Shown here: piece by piece, positions 1 to 5,872 of the stretch
Position numbering within the stretch: position 1 is the stretch's first letter
Layout of the letters: each line of letters starts with the position of its first letter
NCBI GenBank assembly: GCA_017618935.1
Contig: JAFZTG010000154.1
Location: 1 to 6,977, forward strand
Length of the DNA: 6,977 bases
Reading direction: 5' to 3'
From: Bacteroidales bacterium
GTDB taxonomy: Bacteria; Bacteroidota; Bacteroidia; Bacteroidales; UBA1715
Notes under the pieces: generated by a model
Seen by the model: the letters and a program-made list of their open reading frames with translations, nothing else
What the model was told of the DNA's origin: nothing
Databases searched by the model: none
Made by a program: the position numbers and the translations under genes

Positions 1-360
1 ATTGTTTGCGTAACGGGTAACAAATGTTCCGTTCGACGAATACAGCATGAGGTTCAAACGTCCCGCCTTTTCCATATTCACAACCACCTCGTTGCTTGCC
101 GTCTGCTGCAAGAACTCGAACTGGTCAACCGACTCAATCGGAGTTCCCGTCCCGCCTTGCTGTTCTTGTTTCGCATTCTTTTGCAACGTAATCACCTTGT
201 CGGATTTGGCGAGTGTTTTCGTCGCCCCCGAGTTAAGGTTTTTCACTTGAATCTTGTCCATTTCCACATTTGCCGAAAATGTGACCTTGTAGTTGGTCTG
301 GGCAAACAAACTTGTCGCTCCAATCACCAAAGCTCCTACGATTGAATAAAATCTTTTCAT
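1..360 (-). CDS. Secreted protein of unknown function, N-terminal part (cut by window edge)
   Basis: The reading frame is open from the ATG at 360 to the left edge: 120 codons, no stop, C-terminus missing. Residues 1-20 (MKRFYSIVGALVIGATSLFA) form a clear Sec signal peptide: basic start, hydrophobic core, and a small-residue cleavage site before Gln21. No lipobox cysteine is present, so export to the periplasm or beyond is inferred. Residues 24-60 (YKVTFSANVEMDKIQVKNL..., then VITL) look beta-rich. They resemble, from memory only, the N-termini of uncharacterised secreted Bacteroidota proteins with a 'V.NL..G....L' pattern. Residues 62-74 are a polar Gln/Gly/Thr-rich linker, followed by a second beta-like stretch (VVVNMEKAGRLNLMLYSSNG). 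Another in-frame ATG lies at 372 and would add MYET; 360 is preferred because it gives a normal signal-peptide start. Any sorting or catalytic domain would lie outside the window. The existence of the gene is well supported; its function is unknown. Confidence 0.8.
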   Translation of the reverse strand, partial: MKRFYSIVGALVIGATSLFAQTNYKVTFSANVEMDKIQVKNLNSGATKTLAKSDKVITLQKNAKQEQQGGTGTPIESVDQFEFLQQTASNEVVVNMEKAGRLNLMLYSSNGTFVTRYANN

Positions 361-407
361 AGTTTCGTACATTTATAATTAATATTTCTGTTTATTATCG
401 ATAGCAC

Positions 408-445
408 AAAAAAAGCGACTCCCCGCACCAATGGCGGAAAGTCGC
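408..445 (-). terminator. Intrinsic terminator in the leader of the leftward secreted-protein gene
   Basis: Read on the minus strand, AGTCGC at 415-420 pairs with GCGACT at 440-445 (6 bp), and an inner stem pairs CCGC (434-437) with GCGG (423-426). The two stems are separated by a 2x2 internal loop, and the 7-nt apical loop is 427-433. Seven U residues follow (408-414). The plus strand has no T-tract after the hairpin, so the signal works leftward only. No leftward gene of normal size ends just upstream of it, and it lies only 48 bp before the ATG at 360. It is therefore better read as the end of a short RNA or as an attenuator than as the end of an ordinary gene. Confidence 0.85.
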
Positions 446-479
446 GTAAAGACAATATCTGCAAATGAAGAAGGGTATT

Positions 480-542
480 TTACCCCCCGCATAAATTATT
501 GATTATTAATAAGTTACAATATCTTACATCGTTCAAAATCAT
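480..542 (-). CDS. Possible 20-residue leader peptide upstream of the terminator
   Basis: An ATG at 542 opens a 20-codon frame, MILNDVRYCNLLIINNLCGG, ending at TAA 480-482. It lies inside the predicted leftward leader, about 30 nt after the inferred transcript start, and ends about 35 nt before the terminator stem. A run of Leu-Leu-Ile-Ile-Asn-Asn-Leu codons precedes the last codons, TGC GGG GGG, which overlap a G-rich segment able to pair with the terminator arm. The AAAGG before the ATG is only about 1 nt away, too close for a normal Shine-Dalgarno site. ORFs this short arise often by chance in A/T-rich DNA, so this is a tentative call based on position and on overlap with the possible alternative fold. 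Confidence 0.25.
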   Translation of the reverse strand: MILNDVRYCNLLIINNLCGG

Positions 543-576
543 CCTTTGTGGAAAAAAATATGTCTTTTATAGTTTT

Positions 577-607
577 CAAAGATATATAATTTTTTTGAAA
601 AACTAAA
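577..607 (-). promoter_or_regulatory. Bacteroidota-type promoter candidate firing leftward
   Basis: On the minus strand TATCTTTG (577-584) matches the Bacteroides -7 consensus TAnnTTTG exactly. Exactly 19 bp upstream is TTTA (604-607), one base off the -33 element TTTG. The transcript start is inferred near 570. A transcript from here would cross the possible leader ORF, then meet the terminator at 408-445 before reaching the gene at 360. I found no comparable promoter between the terminator and that gene. Confidence 0.55.
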
Positions 608-619
608 CACAATAATTTG

Positions 620-650
620 TTTGTTTGATGAAAAATTTTTATTAAACTTG
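620..650 (+). promoter_or_regulatory. Bacteroidota-type promoter candidate for recQ
   Basis: TTTG at 620-623 lies exactly 19 bp before TAAACTTG at 643-650, a one-base variant of the -7 consensus TAnnTTTG. The -33 box is the middle copy of a (TTTG)3 run at 616-627; only this copy has the 19-bp spacing. The inferred start near 656-658 gives a recQ 5' UTR of about 60 nt. The -33 box is separated from the divergent promoter's -33 box by only 12 bp. Confidence 0.55.
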
Positions 651-651
651 C

Positions 652-686
652 ATTACAAGAGAGAGATAATTGTCTCCTTGTGTAAT
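652..686 (+). repeat. Imperfect inverted repeat in the recQ upstream region
   Basis: ATTAC (652-656) pairs with GTAAT (682-686), AAG (657-659) with CTT (677-679), and GAGA (661-664) with TCTC (673-676). This gives 12 bp interrupted by a GT bulge and a single-A bulge around an 8-nt loop. It straddles the inferred transcript start, so it could be an operator-like dyad in DNA or, in part, a 5' UTR hairpin. No known binding site is recognised, and chance pairing in A/T-rich DNA is possible. Confidence 0.3.
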
Positions 687-715
687 ACGATAAAGACGTT
701 TCAAGAAAAAGATTT

Positions 716-2926
716 ATGGCTACTGTTGATGACAAAGAACTGTTAGCGTGTTTGAAAGAAAAATTTGGTTTTGATTCCTTCAAAGGGCAACAAAAGGAGG
801 TAATCCAAAGTCTTATGGCTGGAAAAGATACGTTTGTATTGATGCCGACAGGGGGTGGAAAGTCCTTGTGCTACCAGTTGCCTGCAATTATGCTTGAAGG
901 AACTGCCATAGTGATTTCCCCGTTGATTGCGTTGATGAAGAATCAGGTCGATGCAATGCGTGGTTTTAGCACCGACGACAGAATTGCCCACTTCTTGAAC
1001 TCGTCGTTGACTCGCTCGGAAATCACCCAAGTGAAACAGGATGTCCGTTCGGGTATTACCAAATTATTATATGTAGCGCCCGAATCGCTGACAAAAGAAG
1101 ACAATATTGATTTCCTACGAAGCATAAAAGTCTCTTTCTATGCGATTGACGAGGCACACTGTATTTCGGAATGGGGACACGATTTCCGTCCGGAATATAG
1201 AAAAATAAAACCTACGGTTGAAAACATAGGTCGTGCGCCTATCATTGCCCTTACGGCAACGGCAACGCCCAAGGTGCAACATGATATTCAAAAGAATCTG
1301 GGGATGTTGGACGCACAGGTGTTCAAGTCGTCGTTCCGTAGAAAAAATTTGTATTATGAAATTCGTCCTCAGGTTGATGCGACCAAACAAATTATAAAAA
1401 TCATTCGTGATAATCCTGGTAAGTCGGGTATTATCTATTGTTTGAGTCGTAAAAAAGTTGAGGAACTTGCCAATACGCTGATAGTGAACGGTATAAAGGC
1501 TTTGCCGTATCATGCGGGGCTCGACGCATCCACTCGCTCCGAAAATCAGGACAAGTTCTTGAAGGAAGATGTCGATATTATTGTTGCGACAATAGCGTTC
1601 GGTATGGGAATCGACAAACCCGATGTGCGTTTTGTCATTCATTATAATATGCCTAAATCGCTTGAAGGCTATTATCAGGAAACGGGCCGTGCCGGTCGTG
1701 ACGGTGGCGAGGGTCGTTGTATCGCGTTTTATAGTTACAAGGACATTCTTCGTCTTGAAAAATTTATGGAAGGCAAGCCTGTTTCAGAACAGGAAATTGG
1801 CAAGCAGTTGTTGCTTGAAACATCGTCGTATGCCGAATCAAGTTTGTGTCGTGTCCGTGTGCTGCTGAAGTATTTTGGCGAGGAAATGAACGAAGACTGT
1901 GGCAATTGCGACAACTGTCTGCATCCAAAACCACAAATTGAAGTGATGAACGATGCCGTAAAGGTTTTGAAGACGATAAAGGCCGTTCGCGAACGCTTCA
2001 AACAAGGACATATTGTGGAAATCTTGATGGGTACGAAATCTACTGAAATCAAGACTTACAAACATGATGAATTAGACGAGTTCGGCTGGGGTGAAGACCA
2101 CGATGCGAAATATTGGAATGCAATCATTCGTCAGATGCTGATGACGAGATTGTTGGACAAGGAAATTGAAAATTATGGCTTGCTGAAAATCACCAAGGCC
2201 GGAAACGATTTCTTGAACAAACCTTATTCGTTCACCATCACCGAAGACCACGACTACGAGCAGACGGAAACCGATTCTGACGCTCCACAGTCGGGCGCAG
2301 CGCTGGATTCCACCTTGGCTTCCATGCTGATGCAGTTGCGAAAAGACGAGGCGAAGAAACACGACGTTCCTCCGTATGTTATTTTCCAAGAGGTTTCAAT
2401 CAACGAAATGGCGACGCAGTATCCTATCACTTTGCAAGAATTGCAGAATATTTCGGGTGTGGGAGAAGGCAAGGCTCAAAAATATGGAAAACCGTTCGTT
2501 GATTTGATTGCACAATATGTCGAGGAACACGAGATAGAACGTTTCCAAGATGACATTATCGTAAAATCGGTCGGCACGAAGTCGGAAATCAAGAAACAGA
2601 TTATTGCCAACATTCAGAAACATTTGCCGTTGGACATTTGTGCCGAATCGCTTGGCTATTCACTCTCGGAATTGCTGATTGAGATTGAAAAGATAGTAAA
2701 TTCGGGATTCTCGTTCGTTTCAACCATCACAAAAAAATGTATTCTTGACTATTACATAAATGACGTGATGGAAGAAGAGGCAATTGAAGAATTGTACGAT
2801 TATTTCTGTCACGAGGAATCGGAAAACATTCAGGACGCCTTTGATGAATGGTGCTCCGATGGTACTTATACGGAGGAAGAGGTTCGTTTGGTAAGGATCA
2901 AGTTTTTATCAGAAAAAGCTAATTAA
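716..2926 (+). CDS. recQ: ATP-dependent DNA helicase RecQ
   Basis: This is a 3'-5' superfamily 2 DNA helicase that unwinds forked, gapped and recombination intermediates in the cytoplasm. The 736-residue protein is complete. Motif 0 is at about 17-30 (FGFDSFKGQQ), Walker A TGGGKS at 45-50, DEAH at 145-148, and the RecQ aromatic-rich loop SEWGHDFRPEY at 151-161. TATAT is at 180-184, motif IV at 238-247, motif V at 291-309 and motif VI QETGRAGRDG at 321-330. The RQC zinc site has all four cysteines (378, 395, 398, 401), followed by a winged-helix region to about 500. An HRDC domain spans about 545-605 (VPPYVIF...GVGEGKAQKYG). Residues 610-736 form an acidic extension with a helix-turn-helix-like segment (about 622-663), as I recall from Bacteroides RecQ; it explains why the protein exceeds the roughly 610 residues of E. 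coli RecQ. The start fits the conserved N-terminus and the promoter 66 bp upstream. It is the first gene of a probable three-gene unit. Confidence 0.98.
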   Translation: MATVDDKELLACLKEKFGFDSFKGQQKEVIQSLMAGKDTFVLMPTGGGKSLCYQLPAIMLEGTAIVISPLIALMKNQVDAMRGFSTDDRIAHFLNSSLTRSEITQVKQDVRSGITKLLYVAPESLTKEDNIDFLRSIKVSFYAIDEAHCISEWGHDFRPEYRKIKPTVENIGRAPIIALTATATPKVQHDIQKNLGMLDAQVFKSSFRRKNLYYEIRPQVDATKQIIKIIRDNPGKSGIIYCLSRKKVEELANTLIVNGIKALPYHAGLDASTRSENQDKFLKEDVDIIVATIAFGMGIDKPDVRFVIHYNMPKSLEGYYQETGRAGRDGGEGRCIAFYSYKDILRLEKFMEGKPVSEQEIGKQLLLETSSYAESSLCRVRVLLKYFGEEMNEDCGNCDNCLHPKPQIEVMNDAVKVLKTIKAVRERFKQGHIVEILMGTKSTEIKTYKHDELDEFGWGEDHDAKYWNAIIRQMLMTRLLDKEIENYGLLKITKAGNDFLNKPYSFTITEDHDYEQTETDSDAPQSGAALDSTLASMLMQLRKDEAKKHDVPPYVIFQEVSINEMATQYPITLQELQNISGVGEGKAQKYGKPFVDLIAQYVEEHEIERFQDDIIVKSVGTKSEIKKQIIANIQKHLPLDICAESLGYSLSELLIEIEKIVNSGFSFVSTITKKCILDYYINDVMEEEAIEELYDYFCHEESENIQDAFDEWCSDGTYTEEEVRLVRIKFLSEKAN

Positions 2927-2932
2927 AATACT

Positions 2933-3346
2933 ATGAAGATTGCGGTAGATTTTGACGGTACGTTGGTAGAACATAAATATCCAGAGATAGGAGCAAAGAA
3001 ATTATTTGCTTTTGAGACATTGCGCGAGTTGCAGAAACGTGGCGATTTCCTAATCCTATGGACGTATCGTTCGGGAAAATTACTTGACGAAGCTGTGGAG
3101 TTTTGTCGGAAAAACGGTGTGGAATTTTACGCCGTGAACAAAAACTATCCCGAAGAAGAGTTCGACGAAACGCAAATGAGCCGTAAAATCGATGCCGATG
3201 TGTATATTGATGACAGAAATGTGGAATTTTTGGGCGAGATCGACTGGTCGGAAATATGCAAGAAACTGAAGGTTGGCACAATGAACGAAACCGATTATGC
3301 CACCCCGAAGAAAAAATCATTTTTAGGTAGTCTTTTTGGAAAATAG
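2933..3346 (+). CDS. Small HAD-superfamily phosphatase, BT0820-like
   Basis: This is a 137-residue HAD hydrolase without an evident cap domain. Motif I DFDGT places the nucleophile Asp6 and the acid/base Asp8; motif II is Thr44 (ILWTYRSG), motif III probably Lys85 (SRK), and motif IV the paired Asp93-Asp94 (IDDR). All catalytic positions are present, so Mg2+-dependent phosphoryl hydrolysis is expected; the substrate is unknown. The sequence closely resembles what I recall of the Bacteroides BT0820 family (MKIAVDFDGT..VEH.YP, FYAVN..YPEEE). After about residue 114 there is an extra tail ending in a basic-hydrophobic PKKKSFLGSLFGK, which might contact membrane or a partner. The gene starts 6 bp after the recQ stop and its end overlaps the start of priA, so it is very likely co-transcribed with both. 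No strong ribosome binding site is seen. A direct role in DNA repair is only an inference from position. Confidence 0.92.
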   Translation: MKIAVDFDGTLVEHKYPEIGAKKLFAFETLRELQKRGDFLILWTYRSGKLLDEAVEFCRKNGVEFYAVNKNYPEEEFDETQMSRKIDADVYIDDRNVEFLGEIDWSEICKKLKVGTMNETDYATPKKKSFLGSLFGK

Positions 3347-5810
3347 CGAGCAGACAACGGATTTGTATGTGGACGTAATTTTGCCTTTGGCAGTTCCACT
3401 ATATACATATCTTGTCCCTACACATTTGCATACGGCTGTTGCAATCGGCTGTCGTGTCGTGGTACAGTTGGGGACGAGAAAGATGTACACTGCCGTCGTG
3501 TATGCCATTCACAACAAGAAACCCGATACTCCCAACATCAAGGCGATAGATTCGGTACTCGACGAAGTTCCTATTGTTACCCAAACGCAGTTGCAGTTGT
3601 GGGACTGGATGGCTGATTACTATATGTGTAACCGTGGCGAGGTGATGAAAGCCGCCTTGCCGTCGGGATTGAAGTTGGAAAGTGAGGCAATTCTTTCGGT
3701 AAATTCCGAGTTTGATTGTATGCTTCTGACTGAAATAGAGCGAGATGCGTTCCTTCTGATTGAAAAAAATCAGGGAATGACCATGTTCGATTTGGCAAAA
3801 ATGCTCGGAAAAAAGTCTGTAGCAACGCTTACGCAACGACTTGTGGCTCTCGACGCAATTAGCGTGGGGGAATTAATTTCAAGTCAGTATAAGCCAAAAA
3901 TAAAGACGTTCGTCAGATTTGCACAATCGCCAAACAATAAAGAATTTGTAAATACGGCATTTGCCAAAGTTTCAAAGGCGGCAAAACAACAGGAATTGTT
4001 TCTGAAACTGCTTGATTTATACGCAAGACAGAAGACGAAGGACGATTTTGCCGTAGAAAAAACCGAATTGCTGAAGCAAACGACACCACAAGTGCTCTCG
4101 GAATTGCAGAAAAAAGAGATTGTGCTGTTCGAAAACAGGGTTGTTTCTCGTTTTGAAACCTATTCGCCTATAAAAGGTTTGGCACAATTGAGTGACAAAC
4201 AGACGATTGCGTTACAAGAAATACAATCAACCTTTGAGACAAGACAAACGTGTCTGCTTCATGGTGTAACGTCGAGTGGAAAAACCGAGGTATATATCCA
4301 CCTGATTCAGAAAATGCTTGATGCAAAGAAACAAGTGTTGTACTTGCTTCCCGAAATTGCGCTTACCTCACAGATAATCAATAGATTGCGTAATGTATTC
4401 GGAAATCAGGTCGGTGTGTATCATTCTCGCTTTTCCGACAATGAACGTATTGAGGTATGGAACAATTTGTTGGCAAATTCCGATAATTCATACAAGATAA
4501 TTCTCGGTGTCCGTTCGTCTATCTTTTTGCCATTCAATGACTTAGGTTTGGTTATCGTAGATGAGGAACACGAAACCTCGTTCAAACAATATGACCCGTC
4601 GCCACGCTACAATGCACGCGATATGGCGTATATCCTGGCACAAAAGCATAATGCCAAGTTGCTTTTGGGAACTGCCACGCCAAGTATGGAAACGTATTTC
4701 AACGTGTTGTCGAAACGTATCGGTTTGGTGGAACTCACGCAACGCCATACGACGGCTCCGTTGCCCATTATTCACTTGATTGACTTGCGTACCGAACGAA
4801 AACACCTACGAATGCAGGATGACGTGTTTAGTAAGACGTTGCTGGAGAAAATAAAAGAGAATCTTGACGAAAAGCGACAGATTATTCTGTTTCAGAATCG
4901 TCGCGGCTTTTCGCCCTATATGGAATGTCCCGATTGCGGGCATGTGCCACAGTGTGTCAACTGTGACGTTAGTCTCACGTATCATAAGTTCTCGAATATG
5001 CTGGTTTGCCACCATTGCGGCTTTGCCATGCGCTATTCGGCAGAGTGTCCCGAATGTCACGGGAAAAACGTGCGTCTTGTCGGTTTTGGAACGGAGAAGA
5101 TAGAAGACACGTTGAAGCAGATATTTCCGAATACCAAGGTTGCCCGAATGGACTTGGATACTACGAGAGGAAAGAATGCCTACACGGAATTGATTGATAA
5201 GTTTGAACAGCGAGAAATAGACATTCTCGTCGGTACACAAATGATTACCAAGGGGTTAGATTTTGAAAACGTGGGAATGGTCGGTATTTTAAGTGCCGAT
5301 GGAATGTTGAGCTTTCCCGACTTCAGAGCTTTTGAGCGTGCCTATCAGTTGATGGTGCAAGTGGCAGGACGAGCAGGTCGGAGCGAAACGCAAGGACACG
5401 TGTATATTCAGACGTATCAGCCAGAGCATCCTATCTTGAAATACGTTCAAAACAACGATTATCAGGCGTTATTGGACTCACAGATGGTGGAACGGAGCAA
5501 ATTCTGGTATCCGCCGTTTACGAGAATGATCAAATTGACCGTGAAGCATCGTGACAAGGATAAAGCCGAATATGCGGCAAAAATCATTGCCGACGATTTT
5601 CGTAAAATTCAAGGAATTATGGTGCTTGGTCCTACCTATCCGCCAATTCCCCGATTGCAAACCTTGTATATGCAAGATATTGTACTGAAAGTTCCTCGCA
5701 ATATGGCTTTTGCAGCTGTACGCAACGAGGTGCGTAAGTATATGAATGCCATAACGTCTATGGAAGAATATAAAACGACGACATTTTTGATAAATGTTGA
5801 TCCGTATTAA
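3336..5810 (+). CDS. priA: Primosomal protein N', replication-restart helicase PriA
   Basis: PriA binds abandoned forks and D-loops and starts reassembly of the replisome. The 824-residue protein is complete. The N-terminal 3'-end DNA-binding domain covers about 11-110 (YVDVILPL...RVVVQLGTRKMYTAVV), followed by a winged-helix/linker region to about 280. Walker A GVTSSGKTE is at 310-318, DEEH at 409-412, GTATPS at 445-450, FQNRRGFSPY at 519-528, motif V at 630-655 and QVAGRAGRS at 675-683. Eight cysteines (531, 534, 540, 543, 558, 561, 571, 574) form the paired zinc sites inserted between the helicase lobes. The C-terminal domain (about 730-824) has the GPTYPPIPRLQTLY signature. The chosen start is a TTG at 3336, 11 bp inside the HAD gene, with AGG at 3325-3327 upstream; no ATG exists before residue 50, which would cut the conserved N-terminus. 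TTG 3363 or GTG 3369 are possible shorter starts. Confidence 0.97.
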   Translation: MENSEQTTDLYVDVILPLAVPLYTYLVPTHLHTAVAIGCRVVVQLGTRKMYTAVVYAIHNKKPDTPNIKAIDSVLDEVPIVTQTQLQLWDWMADYYMCNRGEVMKAALPSGLKLESEAILSVNSEFDCMLLTEIERDAFLLIEKNQGMTMFDLAKMLGKKSVATLTQRLVALDAISVGELISSQYKPKIKTFVRFAQSPNNKEFVNTAFAKVSKAAKQQELFLKLLDLYARQKTKDDFAVEKTELLKQTTPQVLSELQKKEIVLFENRVVSRFETYSPIKGLAQLSDKQTIALQEIQSTFETRQTCLLHGVTSSGKTEVYIHLIQKMLDAKKQVLYLLPEIALTSQIINRLRNVFGNQVGVYHSRFSDNERIEVWNNLLANSDNSYKIILGVRSSIFLPFNDLGLVIVDEEHETSFKQYDPSPRYNARDMAYILAQKHNAKLLLGTATPSMETYFNVLSKRIGLVELTQRHTTAPLPIIHLIDLRTERKHLRMQDDVFSKTLLEKIKENLDEKRQIILFQNRRGFSPYMECPDCGHVPQCVNCDVSLTYHKFSNMLVCHHCGFAMRYSAECPECHGKNVRLVGFGTEKIEDTLKQIFPNTKVARMDLDTTRGKNAYTELIDKFEQREIDILVGTQMITKGLDFENVGMVGILSADGMLSFPDFRAFERAYQLMVQVAGRAGRSETQGHVYIQTYQPEHPILKYVQNNDYQALLDSQMVERSKFWYPPFTRMIKLTVKHRDKDKAEYAAKIIADDFRKIQGIMVLGPTYPPIPRLQTLYMQDIVLKVPRNMAFAAVRNEVRKYMNAITSMEEYKTTTFLINVDPY

Positions 5811-5820
5811 AGAAAGCTTC

Positions 5821-5850
5821 AAAAAAAAGAGCCACATCACTGTGGCTCTT
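5821..5850 (-). terminator. Intrinsic terminator for htpG in the convergent priA/htpG gap
   Basis: AAGAGCCACA (5827-5836) and TGTGGCTCTT (5841-5850) form a perfect 10-bp stem with a 4-nt loop. On the minus strand it is followed by a run of six U residues (5821-5826) beyond the stem, a strong terminator 22 bp after the htpG stop. On the plus strand the hairpin is followed by CAAATC, so it would be a weak terminator at best for priA, although the stem may still protect the 3' end of that transcript. Confidence 0.9.
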
Positions 5851-5872
5851 CAAATCAAAATATTTGTATCAA

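Larger units (their letters stand above)
361..715. other. Divergent intergenic region between the secreted-protein gene and recQ
   Basis: This A/T-rich 355-bp gap holds no convincing protein gene of ordinary size. It contains a leftward terminator (408-445), a possible 20-codon leader ORF on the minus strand (480-542), a small GGGTA/TACCC hairpin (473-485), a leftward promoter candidate (577-607), a rightward promoter candidate for recQ (620-650) and an imperfect dyad at 652-686. The listed elements are seen in the sequence; that they act as regulatory sites is inferred. Confidence 0.7.

Noticed and set aside
47..345. Two plus-strand ORFs (47-250 and 157-345) at the left edge
   Set aside because: They are antisense to the frame with a clear signal peptide starting at 360 on the minus strand; their Cys/Phe-rich composition is typical of shadow frames.
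473..485. GGGTA/TACCC hairpin as a separate terminator
   Set aside because: Five-base-pair stem with no U-tract on either strand; at most part of the leader fold.
616..627. (TTTG)3 as a microsatellite or phase-variable promoter tract
   Set aside because: Only three units; too short to suggest slippage. Only the middle unit has ideal promoter spacing.
514..783. 89-codon minus-strand ORF across the recQ start
   Set aside because: It overlaps the conserved recQ N-terminus and both promoter candidates, has no recognisable domain and a low-complexity Ser/Leu/Phe composition. Chance ORF in A/T-rich DNA.
1115..1642. 175-codon minus-strand ORF inside recQ
   Set aside because: Entirely antisense to conserved helicase motifs; no family resemblance.
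5821..5850. Bidirectional terminator serving priA and htpG equally
   Set aside because: The plus-strand side lacks a T-tract (CAAATC follows), so efficient termination is supported only for htpG.
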